DNA from: Notospermus geniculatus
Lineage: Eukaryota > Nemertea > Pilidiophora > Heteronemertea > Lineidae
Reading direction: 5' to 3'
NCBI GenBank assembly: GCA_002633025.1
Contig: NMRB01000722.1
Span: forward strand, 91,812 to 155,811
DNA length: 64,000 bases
Shown here: piece by piece, positions 36,175 to 46,767 of the stretch
Position numbering within the stretch: position 1 is the stretch's first letter
Layout: each line of letters opens with the position of its first letter
Translations under genes and position numbers: made by a program
The notes under the pieces: generated by a model
Told to the model about the DNA's origin: nothing
Databases searched by the model: none
What the model saw: only the letters and a program-made list of their open reading frames with translations

Positions 36175-38055
36175 TTTACCGGTCAGGTTCTTGTCCAGGA
36201 AACGTCAGAAGTTCAGGCTACCGGACGGAGAGCACCCATTAAATGAAAGCTATAGTGAACAAGAAATGAGAGTGGCGCCTCCTTCATTTTATCAAAAAAA
36301 AGATTTATCAATGAAAGAGTAGGTTAAACTTCCTGCACTGATGGACGAACATATTGGCCTGTTTTGCTTTGAATGTATGGCAAATCGATAGCAAGGCACG
36401 AGACGAGTATATCACCGAGCTGCATACGTCGCAGGTGCACACAGACCTTTATAGATCAGCGGTGAGGTTCGGCATCCCGTGATCGTGAGGTTCTTCGCCA
36501 GGAATACGCCGTCAGTAGTATTTGAGACGGTCGGAGACGCGGCGGCATCGGGCAGCTTTCGCCAACGACGACCTTCACCAGTTTCAGAAAGGGCAATCCT
36601 AGTGGTAAGTATACAGCCTAGTGCGCACAGGGCGTTGGTGTGAAGAAGGACTTCTCAAAGTCGTTCCTTTGGAGGTCCACGTAGGCCTAGAGAGTGTCGA
36701 AGCTTATCTCAGACTCACAGAATAAGCCTTTTGAAGGGCTTTTGAAGTAGGTATAATGCCAATAGATTCATGGCATAGGAAGCGTTTAGGTCTATGAGCA
36801 TCCTTTTCAGACCATTTGATGAAATATTTGACCATGTTGTCGTTTTCCCCGGGCGGTGCCGCTATTTGTTCACCTATATATATTCAGGGCATAGATGTAT
36901 AGGTAAGTCTTTGGCCTATTGAGCATCCTAGTCAGAAAATTTGATAAAAAAATTAACTGGGGCATTGGTTGTTAGTCAGAAAATTTGATAAAAAATTGAC
37001 TACTGGGGGCATTAGTTGTTGTCCCCGGCGTTGTTCCCTTGTTAATTACTGGTCGTGCATGGTCTGGTGGTGTTCTCTGTTACATCAGCAATGCCTCCCT
37101 TTAGTTTTGATCACCAAACCTTGCCCTTTTCAGTGCCTACAAAACCACCTCCGTATAGTTCTTGTGATCCCACTTGTGACGAAGTATAGGAAGCCGAGGT
37201 ATAGGCCCTAAATTCGTTGGTGAAATTTGTGCCATGCTACACGATGGCCTTGAAATAGCGTATGCTACCCTTCAATCAATATTCCAGATATCAACCATAT
37301 GGGAAATAACAACAACGTTGCCTGACCGGGTTATTGATATATTATGCTCAGTCTACTATCATACATTGCAAATGATTGAATGTCCGTGGCAATGCAGTTT
37401 GAGGTTTGGACCATGGTCTAAGCTATAGGTCATTCAAATTCGGTACTTGTCTTCGCTCTCGTTAACGATGTTGATCAAAATGACTAATTTATAGGGTCAA
37501 TCAGCTCGTGACATTTGGTTGGTGTTGCAACATCAGTCCTGCATTTTGAACATGATTTTATAATATGAGTGATATCCAAATAAATGTTGGACTTCAGTCA
37601 AGGTTGATGATATCGGTGAGTTCCGTCATCTGATGCTTGCAATCAAATTAGGGTCAATTTGATGTACAAAATGATGTGGACGCCAGGGTACCATTTTGAG
37701 TGGCATTTGTTGGAGACCTGCCCAAATCATGCGGTCTAGTATCGTCATTTCCCCAATTCGTGTTGAACTATTCACATGACGCTAAATCGCTGACTAGGCC
37801 TAGTTTGGCATTCCTATACGCTGTAAGTGAATTTATGCTGAATATGACAGTCTGTCTGGGCCTCGGATGACATAATTGTCATACCATGATTGTTCATGGA
37901 ACAGTTTCGTGAACACGGAAATGATGAAACCGGGCCTTCGTGCAGTTCCATTAGTTTTCCAGCCTGGGTGTATCCGGTTGAGCCATGCCCACCACCAATG
38001 ATCGATTACACTTTATCCTTATGGCGTCAAGATTATTTTTGTAGCGTTTTTGATC
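36175..38055. other. Intergenic region
   Basis: No gene, RNA or repeat could be supported. A short direct repeat of GTCAGAAAATTTGATAAAAA occurs near 36930 and 36973. Confidence 0.5.
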
Positions 38056-38523
38056 ATGGCACAACCGCCTCCAGGGTATCCAGGGTATGGACCTCCACCA
38101 GGGCAAGGCTATCCAGCACAAGGTCAAGGTCAAGGCTATCCAGTAAAAGGTCAAGGTTATCCAGCGCACGGTCAAGGCTACCCAGCACCAGGTCAAGGCT
38201 ATCCAGTGCAAGGTCAAGGCTATCCAGCACCAGGTCAAGCCTACCCAGGACAAAGTCAAGGCTACCCTGCACAAGGTCAAGGATATCCAGCCCAAGGTCA
38301 AGGATACCCGGGTCCTCCCCCAAGTTACCACCAGGCAGGTTACCAACAACCAACAGCTCCAGCGTACCCTCCCCCAGCAGGGCACCCTGGGGGATATCCC
38401 GGCGCAGGAATGCCGCCACAACATTATCCTCCTCCACAAGGTCAAGGATATCCTGCCGCAGGGGCACCGGGCTATGCGGCCCCCGGTTACCCAGGACAAC
38501 CTCCGGTGAGTATGGGGGTGTGA
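38056..38523 (+). CDS. Gly-Gln-Tyr-Pro repeat protein, or first exon of a larger gene
   Basis: ATG at 38056 (upstream in-frame codons lack another ATG nearby). The frame reads [12 protein letters not shown], then about eleven copies of a GQGYPA-like hexa/octapeptide, then a Pro/Gly/Tyr-rich tail, and stops at 38523 after 155 residues. A strong GTGAGT donor at 38506 follows exactly 150 codons (phase 0), so this is probably exon 1 of a longer protein. Such low-complexity N-termini precede annexin A7/A11, PEF calcium-binding proteins (peflin, ALG-2 type) and phospholipid scramblases; nothing here decides between them, and no such domain was found downstream. The repeats are also near-identical at DNA level (GGTCAAGGCTATCCAGCA), which explains the long antisense frames seen here. 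Confidence 0.65.
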   Translation: MAQPPPGYPGYGPPPGQGYPAQGQGQGYPVKGQGYPAHGQGYPAPGQGYPVQGQGYPAPGQAYPGQSQGYPAQGQGYPAQGQGYPGPPPSYHQAGYQQPTAPAYPPPAGHPGGYPGAGMPPQHYPPPQGQGYPAAGAPGYAAPGYPGQPPVSMGV

Positions 38524-39872
38524 CTGTCTGTTGGCGACAGCGTATATTACATGTACTTCAATCAACAGCAGGCCTAGACGACCCCCGATGATCACGGATG
38601 GAAATACATGTACTGCCGTTTACATTTGAGGACAGAGAAGTCAAAATATTGTAGATATGCGATCTGTTCCGCTCATGGCACTTCCAGACACGGGACAGAT
38701 AGCAGATTAGCCTATCTAATCTTATGACTCGTCCAGTCCACGGGACACGTCCAGCAATTAGGCCTTCCTCCGCTTCCCATGGTCGGACATTTTCCAGAGA
38801 TGTGGATTTTTATCTCAATAAATCACTCCTGACCGACATGTTTGAATACCCTACTTTATACGATGTTGGTCCTCCAAAAATAATCTGATATTCAGAATCG
38901 AACAAAGGTTGACCTGCAATATTATATTAGTAGTGCCAGTTTGAAATATCTTTGTGAGGGAATAGAGCATGTCGCACCCGAACAGGTTGTTGCCCTCAGT
39001 CCCCTGAATAATTAATTCACCGTCTTGTTTACCCGGTTCATGTAGGCGCCGGCGGTTCACCTACATTTGAACGTAATGGAAGACAGGACTGTCGCTCAGA
39101 CGTAACTCTGAATGATATCTTCATCAGACAAAATGCGAAATGATGGTTTTCGGGGTAATTTGAAATCGAAAATAGGGAGTTTTCGCAAAGCCCCCGAAAC
39201 GCCAACGCGAACGCCAAACCCATTGTTCGATGCCATGATGAGACCACCATACAAAAGGATAGGCGTTCACGTTGGCGTTTCGGGAGCTTTGCGAAAACTC
39301 CCTACTGATCCCTCGTACAACGCGAAACTGGGGATATTTCCAGCAACATGGAAGGCTAAAGGCGCTGTAACGAGAGTTGTCTCATGCGAGTTGACTCTCC
39401 ATGGGCAATGTTCACCATTGTTGGTTTCCTAACGACTTACACCAACGACACCCCATAGTTTTCGATGGTTGAGAACTTGCCCATAGAGAGGCAATTCGAG
39501 CGAGAAAATCTTAGGTGGAGCAGTCTTTTCCTAAAGCCTAGGTCACAAATGCAACGGGCTCCGTACGATTTTCCCCACCCAGCGGCTTGCTGCGGATTTT
39601 AGAGACTGAAACTCGGATCTAAGATGAATCATGCCGAAATCGCCTCAACAGATTGGCGGAAAGTAGGCTGGATCAAACTGGGCACCGTAGAAATTGGCCA
39701 AAATGTCTGATTTTACTCGCCGTACGGGCCCCGGAGTGGATATGTGACTGGGGCTTAATTTCCGAGTTGGATTTGGGATATCGGTCAGCCGTCTATTTGT
39801 TATTGTCCCCTATTTATTTGTTTCGCATCGAAGGTCCCAGCGGGAGAATTCAAGATAGAGGATCACGTAATA
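38524..39872. other. Region between repeat protein and EEP-like exon
   Basis: Contains one foldback element (39173-39304). No exon could be linked in phase to the 38505 donor. Confidence 0.5.
39173..39304. mobile_element. Foldback element TAGGGAGTTTTCGCAAAG
   Basis: 132 bp with arms TAGGGAGTTTTCGCAAAGC / GCTTTGCGAAAACTCCCTA and inner words CGAAACGCCAACGCGAACGCC. Same family as the three at 42674-43062. Confidence 0.88.
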
Positions 39873-40581
39873 ATGACTGCAGACATAGAATTCGACCTGT
39901 CACAGTCTCCAGAGAGCAAACAGAATGCCGACAAAAAGAGGAAATTCAACGAAATCATCAGGAGCAAGAAACCAAGTATAGTCTGCACCCAAGAATGCCC
40001 ACCCCACTTCCTCGACGATTCTAACATGCGCAACGGGTATGTACAAGACTTCAGAGATGGAGCCCTCCCTGGAAAGTTCGTCTACAACCGACAACAAGTA
40101 ATGGTCGTGTACGACCATGGCCCGAAACGAGCTGAAGACATCATTAAAGAGGAATTGGGTGATGATGCTCCTGGTCTGTGCGCTCACCTCTTCCGCTCGA
40201 CCCATCCTGAGCATCCAGAGTTTGAGCTGCTCGTTGTGAACTGGCACGGTGCATGGAATGGTGACCAACGAAAGCTGAGCAACAAGAAGAAGATGGACCA
40301 ACTCGGGGCACTTTGGGACGCAATAACTAACGTCAAGAAACACGAGAGGTTCCGAACAGTGCCGATCGTCGTCGGAGGCAACTTCACCTTCAAGTATCAC
40401 AAATGGGACACCCACGCCGAGGTGTCGTATTGGGATTACGTGCCTTCTCCGAAGTGTGACAAGCGAGTACTGGACATGATAATTACAACTAAAGACATCT
40501 ACCTTTGGAATGTCCAAGCCGTTAGCATGCCGAGAGAAGATACTCGTCTGTTTTCTCACGACATTGTATTCGGTAGAGTTG
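39873..40581 (+). CDS. EEP-like (endonuclease/exonuclease/phosphatase-like) exon of a Neuralized-repeat gene
   Basis: 236 codons plus one base, from ATG to a GTT-G|GTGAGT donor. The layout follows the EEP fold (DNase I/AP endonuclease family): KPSIVCTQECPPHFL with the metal-binding Glu, LLVVNWHGAWNGDQRKL, TVPIVVGGNFTF, KRVLDMIIT and LFSHDIVFGRV. The catalytic motifs look altered: family GGDFN is GGNFT here (Asp to Asn, Asn to Thr), and the final S-D-H is F-S-H-D. It may therefore be a pseudoenzyme or binding module. The start codon is the first ATG of the open frame, but an upstream exon is possible because the frame stays open for some way before it. The phase-1 end joins the next exon to continue G-N-I-L-D-P without loss. 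Confidence 0.7.
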
Positions 40582-40885
40582 GTGAGTATCGGCATGATCG
40601 ACGAGGACATCCTTCGATAATGCGATGCCTTCAATTTTTGTCTTCTAAGTTTCGCTTCTGGAATTTTTTCTTACTGTTTGGCGAACGCACTTGAAGCGTC
40701 CAGTGCTGAAGTAACGCACATTTGCTTAGTGGCAAATTGGCTTTTGGGGCGCATTATTGACAGCAGGACCCTCGCATTCCAAACACGTGTGGGACGTGGA
40801 AATGGCGGAAAACGCGACTGCCAACTCATGTAACGCGTGTCCCTCCCATACACTGCATACGTGACAACTGCGTGCTTGTTTGCAG

Positions 40886-41330
40886 GAAATATCCTCGATC
40901 CGCTACCATTCCACGAATTTCACGGAAAGAGCATCAGCCTTGATGTCCACAATGAAATAGCCTACCGGGAGGTTAAGAAGGATGACAGGGCCTATGTATT
41001 CAGTAGTCGACCCCTCAAACTCGGCGAATCGTTCAATATCCAGATTTATGATTATGATGGCAAAGGAAAGGGGAATCTTTTCTACGGTCTGACGTCCATT
41101 GATCCTCAGGATCTTCAGCAAGGGGATTTGCCTGATCCAGACGAGCTAGACGAGGATGACTCCGGTGAATTCATGGTCCAGTCTATGGTAGAGTACGCGG
41201 AAGATGATGATGAGATCAGTATCCACTTGAGTCCCACAGGTAACACTATTGATATCACTATCAGCAAAACTGCTGTCCTCTTTCGCCTTTTCCCATCGAT
41301 CGTCCTCCACTCGTTGGATCCACGGTTAGG
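40886..41330 (+). CDS. Neuralized homology repeat (NHR), N-terminal part
   Basis: Acceptor TTTGCAG. The frame reads LPFHEFHGKSISLD, AYVFSSRPLKLGESFNIQIY, GNLFYGLTSIDPQDL, then LPDPDELDE and an acidic stretch. This is the NHR pattern: F-H-x-x-H-G, F-S-x-R-P-L, G-x-x-x-x-I, F-G-x-T-x-x-D-P, L-P-D. NHR domains are protein-interaction modules in Neuralized-type E3 ligases and NEURL4. The obvious donor (41239, CACAG|GTAACA) leaves phase 1, which does not fit the next exon. The end given here uses a GTAGGG donor at 41331 that does fit (phase 2), at the cost of an unusual hydrophobic stretch. The 3' boundary is therefore uncertain. Confidence 0.75.
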
Positions 41331-41902
41331 GTAGGGTTGGCTTAGACTTTGTGTTGAGGAGCTAATTGGGAAAGGGCAAAATAGGAAAACCCCGGGGAAA
41401 ACCGCACATAAGGCGCTCATTCAGAACATCACACGCTCCTTTCAGTCCGATTGCGAGTGCAGAGTGGCGTGTCGGGGCAGCCTCCTCTGCAGTCGCGAGT
41501 CCGACGTTCAACCGCAGCGCCATCGCGCTCCCCGAGTGCGGGAGTCTGCGAAAAGGGGTTCGACTGCAATGTTCTTCCTGTACCTGATTGAATATCACTG
41601 CAAAAATTGAATGACAAGGAGTCAGACATAGATCTCGTTTCCTGCGAGATCTGCAGTGCACTTGAGTGCTCAATGATTCGTTAACGGCATGTGCGCACAG
41701 TCTGATATCGTTGTGCAAATATTTGCATACTGCGTGACCATGACAACGTTGGCAACTACAGAATGTGGTACAAATCGACAAATGTACATTGTGATAATAC
41801 ATTGCCAGGGGCGGATTCAATTTTTGACGCGGAGGGGGGGGGGGGCTGAGGATGGTGGGCGCCAAATTTTAAAACCTAACATACTCTGAGGGGCGATTTC
41901 AG

Positions 41903-42207
41903 GTCCGTCGTGTCGAAAAATCGTCGGTTGCAGAGAGAGCGTGGGGACCTCCTGGATCCCGGCACGCGCCTGGACGACTGGTTTCTTGTCCTCGTGTCGC
42001 TCCGAGAATTAGCGGAGCAATTCGAGGACAGGGGACCAATCAAGCGCCTGGATTGCACGATCTTGTTTCTAGGTGTGGTCAGGCACTCCATTGCAAGAGA
42101 CCCCGAGGAAGAGACGGACGACTCGGCCAAAGATTCAGTGGACCCAGAGATCGACTGGTGGGTCTATTTCAACGTGGTAGGGAAAACCAAGGCCATAAGG
42201 AGTTTGG
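41903..42207 (+). CDS. NHR protein, C-terminal part of the repeat
   Basis: Acceptor GATTTCAG, donor TTG-G|GTAAGT. The open frame contains LDDWFLVLVSLRELAEQF, an acidic linker, and WWVYFNVVGKTKAIRSLG, which matches the last strands of an NHR (x-W-x-x-x-D-V-Y-G-x-T-x-x-x-x-x-L). The frame requires two bases from the previous exon (see the 40886 entry). A RING finger, common at the C-terminus of Neuralized proteins, is not present. Confidence 0.7.
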
Positions 42208-42334
42208 GTAAGTTGAATAGGGGAACAAAATGTAATAACGACCTACAACACAAGGAAGAGATCGCCAAATCCCACAAAGGGTGGTGTTTCTAGGATAACT
42301 CAATTTTATTTTTCAACACCTCTGTGTTCTTCAG

Positions 42335-42477
42335 GATCGTTTATGGTGGATGAAGAATGTGAGAAGAGATGGGCGGAGGAAGATCATCAGGAGTGGTACT
42401 CCGACGATGAGTATGATGAGGAGTACTCGGACGAGGAGTATTATGATAAACGGTCCAGGAAAGGGTGGAGACGCTGA
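42335..42477 (+). CDS. NHR protein, terminal acidic exon
   Basis: Acceptor GTTCTTCAG; the first two bases complete a Gly codon from the previous exon. It encodes 47 residues rich in Glu, Asp, Tyr and Ser (DEYDEEYSDEEYYDK) and ends in a basic SRKGWRR before TGA. With the alternative donor above, the joined gene would be about 533 residues: EEP-like, NHR, acidic tail. No RING or other catalytic module is visible. Confidence 0.7.
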
Positions 42478-42673
42478 GCAGAAAAGAGGAAATGAACGAA
42501 CAGTTGTTATAGAATTCTTTTTTTTTCGTACGAGAAATCACTCGAACAAATTGTCCTAATTGGAATGTTTCAGGCGAACAAGTTGTTAAACTACAACTTC
42601 CCGATCTGCCGCCTTATAAAAGAATGGGCCGTTTACTTTTAGCCCACGTGATTTCGCGTACGAAAAAAGAGAA

Positions 42674-42804
42674 TGGAGAGTTTTCGCAAAGCCCCCGAAA
42701 CGCCAATGGAACACCAAACCCATTGTTCGACGCCACGAAGAGAGGGCACCGAAGAAAACGATGGACGTTCGCGTTGGCGTTTCGGGGCCTTTGCGAAAAC
42801 TCTA
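42674..42804. mobile_element. Foldback element, GTTTTCGCAAAGCCCC family, tandem copy 1
   Basis: Arms TGGAGAGTTTTCGCAAAGCC / GGCCTTTGCGAAAACTCTA with inner CGAAACGCCAA, about 131 bp. First of three adjacent members. Confidence 0.88.
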
Positions 42805-42807
42805 AAA

Positions 42808-42930
42808 TGGAGAGTTTTCGCAAAGCCCCGAAACGCCCAACGGAACGCCAAACCCATTGTTCGATGCCATGAAAAGAGCACTAAAGAAAAGGACGGACGT
42901 TGGCGTTTCGGGGCCTTTGCGAAAACTCTA
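42808..42930. mobile_element. Foldback element, same family, tandem copy 2
   Basis: About 123 bp, separated from copy 1 by three bases. Same arms, different loop sequence. Confidence 0.88.
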
Positions 42931-43062
42931 TAGTTTTCCCAAACCCCCCGAAACCGCCAACGCAACGCCAATCCCGTTCATTGTTCGATGCCAAGAAGAT
43001 CGAGAGCCCCGAAGAAAAGGACAGACGTTCGCGTTGTTGGCGTTTCGGGAGCTTTGCGAAAG
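42931..43062. mobile_element. Foldback element, same family, tandem copy 3
   Basis: About 132 bp with a more diverged left arm (TAGTTTTCCCAAACCCCCCG) and right arm ending GAGCTTTGCGAAAGCG. It abuts copy 2 directly. Confidence 0.8.
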
Positions 43063-44589
43063 CGTTTTATTCTTCGCAAATTAAGTTAGAATGGCAATTT
43101 CATGTAACTCTCTCTCATTGATCATGTCGGAGTACGGTATTGATTTATAGGCCTACAAATTTACTTATATGCATATTCATATGATTGTGTGAATGTAGAT
43201 CTAGTATGTGTACATGCATTATAAACGTATTCTTTATGAATGTTGACACGGATTAGAAGTGCCCTTAGACTGGTCCGCTGTCGTAGTTCTCGCTTCATGG
43301 ACGAACGGAGCGGTACGATAGGGGGGCAGTCTAAAGTGCCCTCCCCACTCCCCCCATAAAAACTATTCGCTCTCAACTTAAACTTCTCTCTGGGAAATCG
43401 TCAGGAAATTTCACAGATAACCCATAAAAATTCATACCGGTACTTTGCAAAATTTTAGAAATACGGATTGACTGTTAAATGTCGTCTGCCTGTGCCATGT
43501 TTTGTTCGTGCGGCCATATCTTCAGTCTGTGCCATAGATCTACGCCTAATCCGTGCCAAATTTCGCCACCTTGTGGCTACATGGTAAGCTGTTGCATTTA
43601 CTCCGCCCAAGATTCAGGAAGCTGGACTTCTATCCTTGAAGTTCACTGTTTTTCTTCCACGGGTCTCTTTTTCAGGGATTATACGGTTGTGATTAGAGAT
43701 GGCAAGTAGATTCCTGCCTTTTCTCGTGACATTTTCGCTGTTAGGCCTTTTTTTCGATGTGCCTGTGTTTTCAGTCTTGAAAAAATACTATTGTCTCATA
43801 GGTATAGTAACTCCCAGAGAACCTCTCTATCAAGGAAACCTTGCGACCGTGCCACATGGGTCAAAATAAACAGAAATGATGATGAATTGTGACGCTGAGA
43901 GGTGTCCGGGAGGAGAGGTTCCCGGGGAGGTTCCACTGTATATACATTAACGGTAGGCCTAGACATTTCGCTTCTGTGGTACTTTAATAGACTCACGTCC
44001 ATTATTATCTATGCTATCAATGCCCTTGCTTAATCTACAATAAATTTACAAGCACACGCAACCACTGGTCGACGCGTTGGTCTTTATCACAGAACACGCA
44101 TGTTCAGAGTGAAAGTCGCCCTCATGCATAGGTCTATACGACAAAAATTTCCCGCCACCGTCATATCCGATTCACCAGCAGTGTTTGATCTGTCTACGCA
44201 GCAGGTTGAATGTGGAGGTCGAACAGCAAAGCTCCAACAGCAATGCCCTGAATCAGACGGCTAAAGCCAAATTTATACTTCGACGCACGACCATCGCCGG
44301 CGACCAACGCGCGATCTTGCGTTCGACGCCGACCCCGTCGTGCGATTTGGTCGGCGCATGGAAGTATACAGACTGTACCTACCCTGGACTATGAATCAAT
44401 AGGGGTTTCGCATGCGCCCGGTTAGGCCCTACGACGACGTTTACGTCGTCGTATGGCCTAACCGGGCGCTTGCGATACCTCCCTACGCGTCCAGATTTGA
44501 TTGCGCGTCTGACGCCGATGGTTTTGCGTCGTGCTTATTAGTCATCTTTGACAATCGCGTGCTCCGAAGCAGTTTCGGGAGCGTGGGTA
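43063..44589. other. Intergenic region with small palindromes
   Basis: No gene seen. It includes a weak inverted pair near 43258-43339 (GCCCTTAGACTG / CAGTCTAAAGTGCC) and a partly mirrored GC-rich stretch at 44270-44390 (TATACTTCGACGC / GGCGCATGGAAGTATA). A strong hairpin is at 44409-44474. Confidence 0.5.
44409..44474. repeat. Strong 66-bp hairpin
   Basis: Arms of about 31 bp with three mismatches around a TTTA loop. Left arm contains GCCCGGTTAGGCC and TACGACGACG; right arm contains CGTCGTCGTA and GGCCTAACCGGGC. Probably the core of a small foldback element, as target flanks are not clear. Confidence 0.8.
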
Positions 44590-45112
44590 TAACGTAGTGG
44601 GTCGTGGTTTGAAACTGCTGGGTGAGTTTTTAAGGATGGGTTCCTATGATGCCAGAATACAGAACCTGCAGAGACAATAACCCGGAGAGATACGGTCACT
44701 GCCTTTCATTGGTTGAGAAGGAGAAAAACTGACAGGGACAAAAACTGAATTAGAAAAAGCTTTACTTTCTGGTATTTGGACAAAGTAACACTGCACCTCC
44801 TGGCAGTGAACAAAACGTAGATCTAATGCACATACAAAAATTGAAAAATAAATCTACTTCTGTATCATATACTGACGTTCATCTGATCAGAAATCATATA
44901 ATTTGTAACACAGATACTCAATAATTTCATGAAGTGACATCTGACATTGAAATCTCTAAATTTGTACAATACATATGTCCATGAATAGCTACTCTCATCT
45001 AAAGGCTAATGGATATAAAGTATATGCAGAATATACAGCACTTGAGAGTAGTGACCAGTCCTCTTGCCCTCCCAAGACCAGGTCCGAGATGTCCTGAAAT
45101 GACACTCCATCC

Positions 45113-45290
45113 CATAAGGGGCACACTCCGCGTGAGCTACTGTGAAACTAATGTATTAGGCCAGCCAGCATTGACCACGATATATAAATACACACAGCAC
45201 ACCTGGATGACCTATATTTCTGTCCGCAGTGAAGTACACCTGACTGCGGACAAGATTTTGCAGTAGCTCATGCGGTGTGTGTCCCTTATG
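45113..45290. mobile_element. Foldback element CATAAGGGGCACACTCCGC, insertion 1
   Basis: 178 bp with ends CATAAGGGGCACACTCCGC / GCGGTGTGTGTCCCTTATG and inner GTGAGCTACTG / CAGTAGCTCA. The empty site is at about 46695 in the right copy (CCATCCACTGAACC). Confidence 0.9.
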
Positions 45291-45351
45291 CACTGAACCT
45301 TCTTTTCTCCAGTTAGTATAAACACGAGGCTGCATAAGTGGAGAGATTACT

Positions 45352-45528
45352 CATAAGGGGCACAGTCCGCGTGAGCTGCTGTGAAACTCATGTATTAGGC
45401 CAGTCCTGCATATAACGATATATAAATACACACAGTACACCTGCATGACCTAGATTCCTGTCCGCAGTGAAGTACAGCTGAGTGCGGACAGGATTTTGCA
45501 GTAGCTCATGCGGAGTGTGTCCCTTATG
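45352..45528. mobile_element. Foldback element CATAAGGGGCAC, insertion 2
   Basis: 177 bp, same family as 45113-45290 and differing at around ten positions. The empty site is at about 46758 in the right copy (GATTACTAAGCTCA). Confidence 0.9.
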
Positions 45529-45538
45529 TAAAGCTCAN

Positions 45539-45838
45539 GTATTCTCATCAGATGTACCTACGATAAAAATTTGGTGATGATCCGATCAACGGTTAAGGCG
45601 AAACTGGACTTTAAAGGTTTTCGGTTAAGCCCCCCTGGTGGCCGACCCAGGAATCAGATCGGACCGAAACTTGGTGTCTGAGGTCATCTGACCTAGGGGC
45701 ACATATGTACCAAGTTTGGTGTCAATAGGTCCAGCGGTTACGAAACGTGCCCTGCTAACAGACTACGACGGACGACGACGGACGACGACGGACGACGGAC
45801 ACCGCGTGACGACTATAGCTCACGGGTGAGCTAAAAAT
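45539..45838. mobile_element. Repeat ending GGGTGAGCTAAAAA
   Basis: Shares core words with 22921-23696 (CCCCTGGTGGCC, GGAATCAGAT, ACCAAGTTTGGTGTCAA), followed by a GACGGACGAC microsatellite and an end hairpin AGCTCACGGGTGAGCT then AAAAA. It starts at the N, so its left end may be missing. Confidence 0.65.
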
Positions 45839-46158
45839 GTGTGATGATGTTCCGGGACAAATGTATGATCGTGTGGACGGTTTTCCCAACAAACTTGAAC
45901 AGCATCCAACATTATCCTTTCTCCATCATACTTCATCATACAATGTCCATGAATGTTGGACTGTAGATCGAAATCCGCAACAAACTTGAACATCATCATA
46001 CAAGATTATGATGCTCCTTTGAACAATGTATGATGATGTTCAAAATTTTAGCTGCATTGTCACAAGACCGAAATCGACAAACAAGCTTGGACATCATCAT
46101 ACAAATGTACATGTATGATGATGTTTTGAACAAATGTATGATCGTGTAGACGAGCCTT

Positions 46159-46767
46159 AACGTAGTGGGTCGTGGTTTAAAAGTGCTGGGTGAGTTTTAA
46201 GGATGGGTTCCTATGATGCCAGATTTACAGAACCTGCAGAGACAATAACCCGGAGAAATACGGTCACTGCCTTTCATTGCTCGACAAGGAGAAAAACTGA
46301 CAGGGACAAAAACTGAATTAGAAAAAGCTTTACTTTCTGGTATTTGGACAAAGTAACACTGCACCTCCTGGCAGTGAACAAAACGTAGATCTAATGCACA
46401 TACAAAAATTGAAAAATAAATCTACTTCTGTATCATATACTGACGTTCATCTGATCAGAAATCATATAATTTGTAACACAGATACTCAATAATTTCATGA
46501 AGTGACATCTGACATTGAAATCTCTAAATTTATACAATACATATGTCCATGAATAGCTACTCTCGTCTAAAGGCTAATGGATATAAAGTATATGCAGAAT
46601 ATACAGCACTTGAGAGTAGTGACCAGTCCTCTTGCCCTCCCAGTCCCAATGCCCTCCCAAGACCAGGTCCGAGATGTCCTGAAATGACACTCCATCCACT
46701 GAACCTTCTTTTCTCCAGTTAGTATAAACACGAGGCTACATAAGTGGAGAGAGATTACTAAGCTCAC
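46159..46767. repeat. Duplicated block flanking N at 45538, right copy
   Basis: Second copy of 44590-45537 without the two foldback insertions. It has one small internal duplication near 46640 (TGCCCTCCCA). Confidence 0.9.

Larger units (their letters stand above)
44590..45537. repeat. Duplicated block flanking N at 45538, left copy
   Basis: Matches 46159-46767, starting TAACGTAGTGGGTCGTGG. This copy carries two insertions of one foldback family (45113-45290 and 45352-45528) absent from the right copy. No gene recognised. Confidence 0.9.

Noticed and set aside
37951-38595. Long antisense frames (214 and 137 codons) and a 233-codon shifted frame over the GQGYP repeats
   Set aside because: They are by-products of the repeated DNA unit, which is open in several frames.
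41362-41865. 167-codon minus-strand frame and overlapping plus-strand frames between the NHR exons
   Set aside because: GC-rich intron with open frames on both strands; no family resemblance, and it overlaps poly-G and a CAGGGGCGGATTCA repeat-like end.
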